A DNA stretch of 36,853 bases from Lonsdalea quercina subsp. quercina (lineage in GTDB: Bacteria; Pseudomonadota; Gammaproteobacteria; Enterobacterales; Enterobacteriaceae), in the NCBI RefSeq assembly GCF_000688695.1, contig NZ_JIBQ01000002.1, forward strand, positions 90,208 to 127,060, written 5' to 3'. This document shows positions 28,005 to 36,396 of the stretch, in pieces; position 1 is the stretch's first letter; the number at the start of each line of letters is the position of its first letter. The translations under genes and the position numbers were made by a program. Under the pieces are notes generated by a model. It searched no databases. It had not been told where the DNA came from and saw nothing but the letters and a program-made list of their open reading frames with translations.

Positions 28005-28811
28005 TTAGCCGAAAAACACGGTTTGCAGCATTTTCAAGCTCAGCAACAGCAACAGCGCCGCAAAAATCTTTCTCAGCGTCGCGACCGGCAGACGGTGCGC
28101 CAGTCGAGCGCCGACCGGCGCCGTGAAGAAACTCACCAGCGAAATCATCAGCACTGCGGGTAGCGATACGTAGCCCAGGCTGTAATGTGGCAGTCCGGGG
28201 GCATCCCAACCGTTGACCATATAACCCAACGCCCCCGCCAGCGCGATCGGCAAACCAACCGCCGCCGACGTACCAATCGCCTGCTGAATACGCACATTGC
28301 ACCAGGTCAGAAACGGCACCGTCAGCGAACCGCCGCCAATCGCCACCAGCGCCGAAATACCGCCAATACCAAGCCCCGCCAGCGAGGTTCCGACCGTGCC
28401 GGGCAGTTGACGATTAGGTTTTGGCTTGAAGTTCATCACCATCTGAAACGCGATATAGGCCATGAAGCAGGAAAAGAAGATCGCCAGCGCCTGAGTCGGC
28501 AATAATGCGGCCAGCCAGGTGGCGCAGAATGTGCCCACCAGAATTCCCGGCGTAATACGCCAAACGACCGGCCACAACACGGCCTGATGCTGATGATGCG
28601 TGCGCAGACTGGAGACGGCGGTAATCACGATGGAGGCCATCGAGGTCCCCAACGCCAGATGGACCAGATGCTCATTTTGTACGCCCTGTGCAGCAAACAT
28701 GGCGGTCAATATCGGCACCATGATGCCGCCGCCGCCAATACCTAATAATCCCGCCATAAATCCAACGATGGCACCAAGCGCCAGATAAGCGATAATCCAC
28801 TCTACAGCCAT
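28005..28811 (-). CDS. TSUP-family (TauE/SafE) membrane permease
   Basis: A 268-residue inner-membrane protein with about eight hydrophobic segments. Both halves carry the family glycine-rich motif: GFMAGLLGIGGGGIMVPIL near residues 17-35, and GIGGISALVAIGGGSLTVPF in the second half. TSUP proteins export or import sulfite, sulfoacetate, sulfur compounds or small organic anions. The substrate is not readable here. It is not the E. coli YfcA orthologue by sequence. It is a single gene divergent from tag across a 495-bp gap. Confidence 0.85.
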   Translation of the reverse strand: MAVEWIIAYLALGAIVGFMAGLLGIGGGGIMVPILTAMFAAQGVQNEHLVHLALGTSMASIVITAVSSLRTHHQHQAVLWPVVWRITPGILVGTFCATWLAALLPTQALAIFFSCFMAYIAFQMVMNFKPKPNRQLPGTVGTSLAGLGIGGISALVAIGGGSLTVPFLTWCNVRIQQAIGTSAAVGLPIALAGALGYMVNGWDAPGLPHYSLGYVSLPAVLMISLVSFFTAPVGARLAHRLPVATLRKIFAALLLLLSLKMLQTVFFG

Positions 28812-29306
28812 CCCTTCACCCCTGACATAGAATATTTCTCATTAATAGTTATATATTTCAATGAAATGTGACATCCACGGACGCATTGCCGCTCACGTCC
28901 AGACTCTGATACTACCGCTGGCGACATCATCGCCTTAGACTACAAACGACGAGTCCCACGTTGGAGAACCAATCTGGCGCGGACCGCCGCCAAAACCTAA
29001 TAGGGTCTGTTGCGCGATCAGACGAATCATCGGGATACATTGCATTGTTCATTATTCATTTACGCTTAAATATCGAAATCCGCCACCTCAAATCCATGCC
29101 AGCGGCCGTCATCGCTGAACTTTAACGCGGTTTCTCTTTACCTTTTGCGATCGGCCCCCACAAAAGCATGGTTGTTCATACAGTATTTAGCGTGTGATGA
29201 TACGGCGGTTCACGGGGAATACCGTGCGGCAGTAGACGTTATTCACGAGGGTCAGGGGTCATGAACCCGTGGCGAATCTTAGCGGAAATTATCAGAGGAG
29301 CATGCC
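28812..29306. other. Intergenic region between the TSUP permease gene and tag
   Basis: This 495-bp stretch has no plausible gene. I see a small hairpin-prone segment near 29250-29275 (GGGTCAGGGGTCATGAACCC) and an AT-rich patch at 28835-28870 that could hold the permease promoter. There is nothing further I can support. Confidence 0.4.
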
Positions 29307-29867
29307 ATGAATCGTTGCGGTTGGGTGACGGCCGACCCGTTATATTTGGCCTATCATGACGACGAGTGGGGCAAACCCTGCACCGATGGCGACAAGCTAT
29401 TCGAAATGCTCTGTCTGGAAGGACAGCAGGCGGGCCTTTCCTGGATAACCATACTGAAAAAGCGCGAACGCTATCGCCACTGCTTTCACCAGTTTGACCC
29501 GGTTAAGATTGCCGCCATGAACGAAGACGATATCGCCCGACTCATGCAAGACAAGGGCATCATCCGCAACCGCCTCAAAATCCAAGCGATCATCGCTAAC
29601 GCCCGGGCGCGTTTAGCGATGGAAGCGCAGGGCGAAAATTTTTCTGACTTCATCTGGTCTTTCGTCAACCACCGCCCCGTGACTAACTTCTACGCAACGC
29701 AGGCCGATGTGCCTGCTCAGACGACCACCTCGGAGAGCCTGTCGAAGGCGCTCAAAAAACGCGGATTCAAATTCATTGGGCCCACGATTTGTTACGCCTA
29801 CATGCAGGCGGTGGGGCTGGTCAACGACCATACGACTGACTGTATTTGCCACCCGAAGCAGCGTTAA
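29307..29867 (+). CDS. tag: 3-methyladenine DNA glycosylase I Tag
   Basis: Tag removes 3-methyladenine from alkylated DNA. The 186-residue protein (E. coli 187) has the zinc ligands Cys4 and His17 at the N-terminus and His175 and Cys179 at the C-terminus. The catalytic Glu38 sits in LFEMLCLEGQQAGLSW. WSFVNHRPV, SKALKKRGFKFIGPTICYAY and MQAVGLVNDH also match. GAGGAG lies upstream of the ATG. It is probably a single-gene unit. Confidence 0.96.
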   Translation: MNRCGWVTADPLYLAYHDDEWGKPCTDGDKLFEMLCLEGQQAGLSWITILKKRERYRHCFHQFDPVKIAAMNEDDIARLMQDKGIIRNRLKIQAIIANARARLAMEAQGENFSDFIWSFVNHRPVTNFYATQADVPAQTTTSESLSKALKKRGFKFIGPTICYAYMQAVGLVNDHTTDCICHPKQR

Positions 29868-29993
29868 CCCCGCGCCACGGGCAACGAAAGAGGCCATCGC
29901 GGCAAAGCCGAACAAGATGGACGGAGTCAGTCCCGCAGGGGCGAAATCTCCCTCTTTTGCTGTCATACTGTCGTGATAATGTAGGTTGAAATA

Positions 29994-30121
29994 ATGCAGG
30001 AAAGGATTGCCTCGCATTTTACTGTTTTGCTTATCGCGCTGGCCGCAGCTTTTTTCCGCGGGCCGCCACGATGTAGGCATTGCTCACTTCGGCGGAGGTA
30101 TCACCGCCATCGCCGATGTGT
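29994..30121 (+). pseudogene. Possible small secreted-protein gene interrupted by a T-run frameshift
   Basis: From ATG 29994 the frame reads MQERIASHFTVLLIALAAAF, a good signal-peptide shape, and then becomes Arg/Cys-rich and unlike a protein. If the T6 run at about 30050-30055 is read as T5, the frame continues FSAGRHDVGIAHFGGGITA, then IADV and a stop at about 30121: a protein-like product of 42 residues. A strong terminator starts 14 bp later. I do not recognise a family. It may be a real frameshift, a sequencing error or chance. Confidence 0.25.
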
Positions 30122-30134
30122 GACAACGGGAAGA

Positions 30135-30180
30135 AATACGGACCAGGATTGCGTCAGCGCTGGTCTGTATTGGGGTTTTT
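30135..30180 (+). terminator. Terminator or attenuator just upstream of yegT
   Basis: AATACGGACCAG (30135-30146) pairs with CTGGTCTGTATT (30160-30171), with one G-U pair, followed by GGGGTTTTT. It ends 27 bp before the yegT start, so it either closes the tag/small-ORF transcript or attenuates yegT. Confidence 0.75.
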
Positions 30181-30207
30181 ACGTTAACGACAATAAAGGA
30201 ATATTGT

Positions 30208-31479
30208 ATGAATAAAACCATGGCTAAACTGGCCTTTATGATGATGATGGAATGGTTCATCTGGGGCGCTTGGTTCGTCACGCTCTGGCCTTTTCTCAAT
30301 CATCACGGTTTCACTCCCACTCAAATTGCCTGGTGCTACTCCTGCACCGCCATTGCAGCCATCATTTCGCCTATCGTGGTGGGATCGCTGACCGACCGCT
30401 TTTTCCCGGCGCAAAAGGTGTTGGCGCTGCTGATGCTGGTCGGGGCGGCCCTCATGTTTTTCACCGCGCAACAAACCCATTTCAACAGCTTCTTTCCGCT
30501 GCTGCTGGCCTACTGCCTGACCTATATGCCGACCATCGCGTTAACCAACAGCATCGCGTTTTCCAACGTTGCGGATGTCGAGCGTGACTATCCGCAGATA
30601 CGCGTAATGGGCACCTTGGGGTGGATTGCCGCGGGCATCGCCTGCGGATTTCTCCCTACGCTGCTGGGCTACGGCGATATCACCGCCACCAAAATACCGC
30701 TTCTGATTGCCGCCGCCAGCTCCGCCGTGCTCGGGCTGTTCGCCTTGTGTCTACCGCACACCCCGCCGAAAGGCCACGGAAAACTCAGCCTCTCCGTCAT
30801 GCTAGGGTTAGATGCGCGCGTGTTGTTGAAAGATCGCAGTTTTCTGGTCTTCTTCATCTGCTCATTCCTGTTCAGCATGCCGCTCTCGTTTTATTACATC
30901 TTCGCCAACGGCTATCTCACTGAAATCGGTATGCCGAACGCCACCGGCTGGATGACGCTGGGACAGTTCTCGGAAATCTTTTTCATGCTGGCGCTGCCTT
31001 TCTTCATCAAGCGCTTCGGCATCAAATACGTGTTGATTCTGGGTCTGGCGACCGCGCTGCTTCGCTATCTGCTTTTTATTTTTGGCGGCACCGAACAGCT
31101 GTTCACCTACGCCCTGCTGTTCATCGGCATCCTTCTCCACGGCGTCAGCTATGACTTTTACTTTGTCACCGCTTATATCTACGTCGATAAAAAGTCTCCG
31201 GTCTTCATGCGCACGGCGGCGCAGGGGCTGATCACGCTCGGATGCCAGGGAATCGGCAGTCTGTTGGGGTATCGACTGGGGGGACAGCTGATGGAAAAAT
31301 GGTTCTCCTACCCCGAACCGGTACAGGGTTTGACATTCCACTGGGCTGGTATTTGGGGCTTTGGCAGCGCCATGATTGCCGTCATCTTTATCACCTTTCT
31401 CGCACTGTTCAGAGAGCCTGCGCAAGGCGTAAAACCGGTTGAGATCAAGCAAAGTCAAAATGGACGGGCAATACCATGA
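30208..31479 (+). CDS. yegT: Nucleoside:H+ symporter-family permease YegT
   Basis: A 423-residue major-facilitator permease of the NupG/XapB class with about twelve membrane segments. It matches E. coli YegT closely: MMEWFIWGAWFVTLWPFL, YMPTIALTNSIAF, RVMGTLGWIAAGIACGFLP, FYYIFANGYLTEIGMPNATG, GQFSEIFFMLALPFF, HGVSYDFYFVTAYIYVDKK and RTAAQGLITLGCQGIGSLLG. It is expected to bring in a nucleoside or nucleoside-like compound; the true substrate of YegT is not established. AAGGA precedes the ATG. It is followed by yegU, but a strong hairpin lies between the two. Confidence 0.92.
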   Translation: MNKTMAKLAFMMMMEWFIWGAWFVTLWPFLNHHGFTPTQIAWCYSCTAIAAIISPIVVGSLTDRFFPAQKVLALLMLVGAALMFFTAQQTHFNSFFPLLLAYCLTYMPTIALTNSIAFSNVADVERDYPQIRVMGTLGWIAAGIACGFLPTLLGYGDITATKIPLLIAAASSAVLGLFALCLPHTPPKGHGKLSLSVMLGLDARVLLKDRSFLVFFICSFLFSMPLSFYYIFANGYLTEIGMPNATGWMTLGQFSEIFFMLALPFFIKRFGIKYVLILGLATALLRYLLFIFGGTEQLFTYALLFIGILLHGVSYDFYFVTAYIYVDKKSPVFMRTAAQGLITLGCQGIGSLLGYRLGGQLMEKWFSYPEPVQGLTFHWAGIWGFGSAMIAVIFITFLALFREPAQGVKPVEIKQSQNGRAIP

Positions 31480-31520
31480 CATAACCCCGTCGTACGTTAA
31501 CATTTAAAGAATTCACAGAA

Positions 31521-31564
31521 GATAGCGTCTTTCCGCATTGCGGAAGGGCGCTATCCTGTTTTGA
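31521..31564 (+). terminator. Long hairpin between yegT and yegU
   Basis: GATAGCGTCTTTCCGC (31521-31536) pairs with GCGGAAGGGCGCTATC (31540-31555) over 16 bp (two G-U pairs) with a 3-nt loop, followed by CTGTTTT. It would terminate or strongly attenuate transcription before yegU. Confidence 0.8.
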
Positions 31565-31583
31565 TCGGGGAGACGCAAAAGAA

Positions 31584-32612
31584 ATGATCATGTCGCAAAA
31601 AAAAGAAAGTCGCATTGCAGGGGCACTCTACGGCCAGATGCTGGGAGATGCTATGGGTATGCCATCCGAACTTTGGCCCCGTACGCGAGTCAAGGCGCAC
31701 TTTGGCTGGATAGATCGTTTTTTAGACGGCCCGCAGGACAATATTGTCGCCCGCTACTTTAAAGCCGGCGAGTTCACTGACGACACCGCCATGGCACTGG
31801 CGTTAGCGGATGCGCTGATTGAATGTCAGGGAGACGTGGTGCCTGATGCCATTGCCGCTCACATTCTCGCCTGGGCTGACCGGGTGGATGCCTATGGCAA
31901 AGTCATGCTGGGTCCCAGCTCAAAAATCGCCCTGACGGCTCTGAAAAATGGGCAGGCTATCTGCGATCTGGAAAACAACGGCGTCACCAATGGTTCAGCC
32001 ATGCGGATCTCGCCGCTAGGATGCGTGGTGCCAACCCACTCGCTCGATCGCTTTATTACCGAGGTCGAACTCGCTTCCAGCCCGACGCATAAATCCGACG
32101 TCGCTATCGCAGGCGCGACCGTCATCGGCTGGGCGGTCTCTCAGGCGGTGGATGGCGTCCGTTGGGAAATGCTGCGCGACCAGCTTCCGGGCGTCGCGAG
32201 AGCGGCCCAGGAAAAGCGGGTGACAACCTACCACGCGTCCATGGCCGCGCGTATCGAGCTGGCGATGGATGTTGCCAACAATTCCGGCGGTACGGAAAGT
32301 ACGATGGATCGCATTTACCACCTGTTGGGCACGACCAGCGATATTCTGGACTCCGTCCCGGCGGCCATCGCGATGGTGGATCTGGCTGGAACGCAGCCCA
32401 ATCGCTGCGCCGTGCTGTGCGCCAATCTTGGGGGCGATACCGATACGATAGGGGCGATGGCGACCGCGATTTGCGGCGCGCTGCATGGCGTGGAGGCGAT
32501 CGATCCGCAATGGCGTCAGCAACTTGATGACGTCAATCATTGCGATATCAGCACCTATGCTCGCCAATTACTGACACTGCGATTGCAGCGGGAAAAGAGG
32601 AAGGACGTTTAA
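31584..32612 (+). CDS. yegU: ADP-ribosylglycohydrolase-family protein YegU
   Basis: A 342-residue all-helical ARH-fold hydrolase. Both di-metal motifs are present: GEFTDDTAMALALADAL (Thr65, Asp66, Asp67) and NLGGDTDTIGAMATAICGAL (Asp285, Asp287). GALYGQMLGDAMGMPSELWP and NNGVTNGSAMRISPLG match E. coli YegU (334 aa). Family members cleave N- or O-glycosidic links to ADP-ribose or ribose. In the yegTUV context a nucleoside-derived substrate is likely, but this is not proven. The start could be ATG 31584 or ATG 31590. The sugar kinase YegV that follows it in E. coli is absent. Confidence 0.92.
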   Translation: MIMSQKKESRIAGALYGQMLGDAMGMPSELWPRTRVKAHFGWIDRFLDGPQDNIVARYFKAGEFTDDTAMALALADALIECQGDVVPDAIAAHILAWADRVDAYGKVMLGPSSKIALTALKNGQAICDLENNGVTNGSAMRISPLGCVVPTHSLDRFITEVELASSPTHKSDVAIAGATVIGWAVSQAVDGVRWEMLRDQLPGVARAAQEKRVTTYHASMAARIELAMDVANNSGGTESTMDRIYHLLGTTSDILDSVPAAIAMVDLAGTQPNRCAVLCANLGGDTDTIGAMATAICGALHGVEAIDPQWRQQLDDVNHCDISTYARQLLTLRLQREKRKDV

Positions 32613-32620
32613 GGCGCATT

Positions 32621-32655
32621 CGATAGCGGGACAGTGATTTACCGTCCCGCTATCG
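32621..32655. terminator. Bidirectional hairpin between yegU and yegW
   Basis: CGATAGCGGGAC (32621-32632) pairs perfectly with GTCCCGCTATCG (32644-32655) in the gap between two convergent genes. U-tracts are weak on both sides. Confidence 0.6.
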
Positions 32656-32699
32656 GCGTTTACCGACGATAACTCAGATCGTCAGGTTCATCGTTATCG

Positions 32700-33443
32700 T
32701 TACCGCTCGGACACGAACACGTATCGGTCGGCACGACAATGATTAATGCTGAACTCGATTGGAACGCCTGCCGCGTCACACACCTGCTGCTTGAGCACCA
32801 GCATCGGTACGGATGCCTTGATATTCATCACAGACACGAAGTGTTCATCCGACGCCTTGGCCGTCACCCAGTTACGCGTATGCTGCGGCGAAATATTCTG
32901 AGCTTTGAAGTAGGCATAGAGTGAAACCCCGATCTCTTCCGGATCGCCTATCAGCGTGGTAGGGACATAAGATGTCACGATTGAAACGGGTTCGTCTTCG
33001 ATAAAACGATGACGTAGCAGGCAATAAACCGGCGTATCCGGTGGTAGCGCCAGCTGTTCCGCCACTTCTTCGTTACACGGCACCACCTTCTTCTCCAGCC
33101 ACATCGTACCTGGATTTTTACCTTTACCCGTCACCTGACAGCTAAAGCTGGCGGCGCTCCCGATTTGATATTCCATTTGGAAATTGATGTAGGTACCGTA
33201 TCCCCGCGTCCGCACGACTACGTTTCGTGATTCCAGTAGTTTCAATGCGTTGCGTACGGTGATGCGGGAAATGCCTAGCAGACGGCAAAATTCACGTTCG
33301 CTGGGTAGAAAGTCACCCTCGCGCAAATCGCCATTTTGCACAGCTTGTTGCAACGCATCGCTAAATTTCACATAGAGGGGCGTGTGGTCCCTCTGCTGTA
33401 ACCGGTGCTGCAACCGCTCTACCAGGGCTGAATATGTGTCCAT
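32700..33443 (-). CDS. yegW: GntR/HutC-family regulator YegW
   Basis: A 247-residue repressor-type protein. The N-terminal winged helix spans about 25-90 (PLYVKFSDALQQAVQNGDL, LPSEREFCRLLGISRITVRN, VRTRGYGTYINF). The UTRA effector domain follows (PVYCLLRHRFIEDEPVSIV, IGVSLYAYF, PMLVLKQQV, PIEFSINHCRADRYVFV). It matches E. coli YegW (248 aa) and lies in the same convergent arrangement to yegTU, so it probably controls them. The start is ATG 33443, with AGGAGG 5 bases upstream; the frame continues 12 codons further without a better start. Confidence 0.9.
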   Translation of the reverse strand: MDTYSALVERLQHRLQQRDHTPLYVKFSDALQQAVQNGDLREGDFLPSEREFCRLLGISRITVRNALKLLESRNVVVRTRGYGTYINFQMEYQIGSAASFSCQVTGKGKNPGTMWLEKKVVPCNEEVAEQLALPPDTPVYCLLRHRFIEDEPVSIVTSYVPTTLIGDPEEIGVSLYAYFKAQNISPQHTRNWVTAKASDEHFVSVMNIKASVPMLVLKQQVCDAAGVPIEFSINHCRADRYVFVSER

Positions 33444-33761
33444 TTCTTCCTCCTGTATCCATGGTGGATAAAGCGTCATCGACGCCTTCCTTGTTAAATA
33501 GTCCCTTGTAACTCAAAAGCTTAGCCATCCAGCCAGCTGTGTATTCCTTACTTCTCTACCACCTCCTAACAAATGTAATGCCCTAAACCATGGGCAAAAG
33601 GTCAACCTATTGTAAAACCATGACGAGCTCGGTATTGATCATACGACACTACATCTTTTAATTTGATTCACTAAATTTGCAGTATTCTTTAGACTCAATC
33701 CCCTTCTGCGGGTTATTTCTCCAATCTTATCGACGATCCCCCGTCATAGCGGAGCTAAATC
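33444..33761. promoter_or_regulatory. Divergent yegW / ghrB intergenic region
   Basis: An AT-rich gap of 318 bp that should hold the promoters of both genes. No operator or promoter with good matches at the right spacing could be assigned. I see no small gene here. Confidence 0.35.
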
Positions 33762-34718
33762 ATGAAACCTGAAATTATCCTGTACAGTCGCATCCCCGAA
33801 GATTTACACGCTCGCCTGTCGTCTCACTTTACAGTCAACGAATTTCAGGGCTTACCACCCGTTGACGATCCTCGCCTGGCGAAAGCTGAAGGGCTGATCG
33901 GGGCCGGCGGTCAAATCGATCAGGCGTTTCTTTCCCACCTGCCGCGCCTGCGGGCGGTTTCGACCGTCTCGGTCGGGTATGACAATATCGACGTCGCCGC
34001 ACTAAATCAAAAAAATGCGTTGCTGATGCATACGCCTACCGTGTTGACCGATACCGTGGCGGATACGGTGATCGCCCTCATGCTCATGACCGCCCGGCGC
34101 GCACTCGAATCCGCAGAACGCGTCAAAGCCGGAGAGTGGCAGCGCAGTATCGGCCGCGACTGGTTCGGCGTTGATGTTCATCACAAAACGATAGGCATTC
34201 TGGGCATGGGCCGGATCGGCATGGCGGTCGCGCAGCGCGCTCACCTGGGTTTCAACATGCCTGTCCGCTATCACGCGCGTCACCGTCATCCTGACGCCGA
34301 ACAGCGCTTTAACGCCCAATACGACACGTTAGAGACCTTGCTGGCCGAGTCGGACTTCCTCTGCATTACGCTGCCGCTAACCCCGGAAACACGCCACCTT
34401 ATCAATCGCGAACGGCTGGCGAAAATGAAGCCTGGCGCCATCCTGATCAACATCGGACGCGGCCCCGTCGTCGATGAGCTCGCTCTAATCGACGCGCTAC
34501 GTAACGGCCAACTGCTCGGCGCTGGCCTGGACGTCTTCGAGACCGAACCGCTGCCGGTGGACTCGCCGCTGTTAACGCTGCCAAACGTGGTGGCGCTGCC
34601 GCATATCGGCTCCGCCACCCACGAAACCCGTTATGCCATGGCCGCCTGTGCGGTGGATAACTTGATTGCCGCGCTGACCGGCGACGTGAAAGAAAACTGC
34701 GTTAACCCGCCATCATGA
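33762..34718 (+). CDS. ghrB: Glyoxylate/hydroxypyruvate (2-ketogluconate) reductase GhrB
   Basis: GhrB reduces glyoxylate, hydroxypyruvate and 2-keto-D-gluconate with NADPH in the cytoplasm. The 318-residue D-2-hydroxyacid dehydrogenase has [26 protein letters not shown], the nucleotide-binding GILGMGRIG (about 145-153), [10 protein letters not shown], and the catalytic Arg233 ([10 protein letters not shown]), Glu262 (DVFETEP) and His281 ([12 protein letters not shown]). E. coli GhrB has 324 residues with the same C-terminal VDNLIAAL-type helix and ENCVNP end. GGAG lies upstream of the ATG. Confidence 0.93.
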   Translation: MKPEIILYSRIPEDLHARLSSHFTVNEFQGLPPVDDPRLAKAEGLIGAGGQIDQAFLSHLPRLRAVSTVSVGYDNIDVAALNQKNALLMHTPTVLTDTVADTVIALMLMTARRALESAERVKAGEWQRSIGRDWFGVDVHHKTIGILGMGRIGMAVAQRAHLGFNMPVRYHARHRHPDAEQRFNAQYDTLETLLAESDFLCITLPLTPETRHLINRERLAKMKPGAILINIGRGPVVDELALIDALRNGQLLGAGLDVFETEPLPVDSPLLTLPNVVALPHIGSATHETRYAMAACAVDNLIAALTGDVKENCVNPPS

Positions 34719-34737
34719 CGTTCATGACCCGAACGTC

Positions 34738-34772
34738 GACACCCCCGGCGGCTTTCGCTGACCGGGGGTGTC
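34738..34772. terminator. Hairpin between ghrB and the DUF4432 gene
   Basis: GACACCCCCGG (34738-34748) pairs perfectly with CCGGGGGTGTC (34762-34772) in the gap between convergent genes. No T-run follows, but the stem is very stable. Confidence 0.55.
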
Positions 34773-34796
34773 AGAAGGAATCAAAACCGCAGAAAA

Positions 34797-36005
34797 TTAT
34801 TCCACCGCCATCGGCGTCTCCGTGACCGCCGTCGACTGACTCCCCTGAATCTCTTTCACCCGCTGTTCTGTTTTCTGCACCGCATCCGCGTTGCTCAGCA
34901 GACTATAAGTCAGTTCGAACGTCGTACTTTGCCCAGGTTGCAGCTGTTTCACGCGCCCCATCTTACGCTCGACGGTCACCGGATAGGCATAACTGGTGCC
35001 GGGCTCAATACCGGTCACATAACCCTGCTTTTCGGTATCCGTATTTTTCCATAGGGACAACACCGGCAGTTGGCGAGTATCGAACGCAATTGAAACGCCC
35101 TTATCGCCCGCCTTATTCACGAGTGCCGCCAGCGTCTTGCCATCTTTATCCGCATAAGGGGAAACATTAAACACCATCTCATCAAAGTCTTTGGTCGGAC
35201 CTTGATAGGTCGCCCAATCTTTAAGACCGGGCTTCGCATAGTCGTTGAAAGGAGAGATCTCTTTGACTGGCGCGACGAAGCGAGCGCCCTGCTCCAGAAT
35301 CGGTGTGCCAAAGTTGCTGTGATAGATAATTTGGTAATCGCGCGGATAATCCGCCTTGTTGGTCAGCACGTCGTGGATAGTGAACGACTCGCTGCCGGGC
35401 ACGTAACGCAGTTCGGTCCACGTCTCCAGATTGGATTTCTTGAAGCTGTTTTCTTTCAGCAGACCGCGTACAACAATCGCATGCGGCGCTTTGTCGTCGA
35501 TGTCCACCACCACCTTGGATGCGGGCGTATTGCCTGCGCGGCCGTGCAGGGTATACAGCATGCCGTCGCTGGTCACCGGGTGGCCGGTCCATTCATAGCC
35601 GCAGCGCACCATCATTTCGTTGAAGCCTTCCAGCCACCCCAGTCCGTTGCGACTTTCCAGCGTGATCGTATTAGGATTGACGACCTCATCGACCGGCGAG
35701 TCCCATCCAAGGCGGATATTTTTGCCGGTCACATGCAGCAAATCCATGCCGCGCGTCGGGCTCAGCGTAATCTGCAGTCCGTCAGGGCTGGTGATAGTAA
35801 TGATTTTACTGCCCTCCTGACGCCCGCCGTGCAGCACTTTCTGCTCAATGCTGAAAGCCAAGTCTTTCACCTTCAGCGTCTCACTGCCGACCTTCCAGTT
35901 GCCCTTTTCGACATTCGCTTCAGCATCAGTCAGCACAAACGTTTGTGCGGAAATCTGCCAGGACACCAACGCCAGGGAAACGCCCAAAGCCAATAACTTT
36001 TTCAT
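34797..36005 (-). CDS. Secreted DUF4432 (aldose-1-epimerase-like) protein
   Basis: A 402-residue protein with a clear signal peptide (MKKLLALGVSLALVSWQISA, cleavage likely before QTF), so it should be periplasmic. The mature part has the galactose-mutarotase-like beta-sandwich pattern of DUF4432: LSPTRGMDLLHVTGKNI, LGWDSPVDEVVNP, MMVRCGYEWTGHP, YTLHGRAGNTPA, YHSNFGTPILEQGARF and VTGIEPGTSYAYP. It probably binds or epimerises a sugar, but no reaction is established. I start it at ATG 36005, nine bases after GAGG; the open frame begins at 36047. It is convergent to ghrB. Confidence 0.8.
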   Translation of the reverse strand: MKKLLALGVSLALVSWQISAQTFVLTDAEANVEKGNWKVGSETLKVKDLAFSIEQKVLHGGRQEGSKIITITSPDGLQITLSPTRGMDLLHVTGKNIRLGWDSPVDEVVNPNTITLESRNGLGWLEGFNEMMVRCGYEWTGHPVTSDGMLYTLHGRAGNTPASKVVVDIDDKAPHAIVVRGLLKENSFKKSNLETWTELRYVPGSESFTIHDVLTNKADYPRDYQIIYHSNFGTPILEQGARFVAPVKEISPFNDYAKPGLKDWATYQGPTKDFDEMVFNVSPYADKDGKTLAALVNKAGDKGVSIAFDTRQLPVLSLWKNTDTEKQGYVTGIEPGTSYAYPVTVERKMGRVKQLQPGQSTTFELTYSLLSNADAVQKTEQRVKEIQGSQSTAVTETPMAVE

Positions 36006-36396
36006 GCTATGCATCCTCAGTGGCTGAATTGATTTAGCTCTAACCATTGAAGACTACAAATGCCGAACCGGCCAAAATGTGACTACCATCACTGCGTGTA
36101 TTTATGCTGTTTTTTTGGTGTGGATTTGCTGAAGGAGTCACAGAATTGTTAAGTGTTTTTGAATTTTTTGCACTAAAAGTGGGAGGTGAAACCGATCGTT
36201 GCTGACGCGGTTTCAGCCTCCAGCATCACACTCAGGAACGACCACAAAGCTAAATTAAACGCGACGATATTTTATGCTGCCATAAGAAATATCACTGGAA
36301 TAAACGAAGAAAGCGATATTCATCCCGCGTTGCACCGGGATAATACACGGGGTAAGGTGGCGGCCTCATTCGTGTTTCAGCATTTATTGACAAGCT
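36006..36396. other. Intergenic region between the DUF4432 gene and avtA
   Basis: An AT-rich gap of 391 bp that should contain both divergent promoters. An open frame crosses into avtA in another frame from 36186 but shows no family features. No operator was recognised. Confidence 0.4.

Noticed and set aside
29960-29980. Pho-box-like CTGTCATACTGTC sequence before the small open frame
   Set aside because: The two CTGTC units are 8 bp apart rather than the 11 bp required for PhoB, so the match is not convincing.
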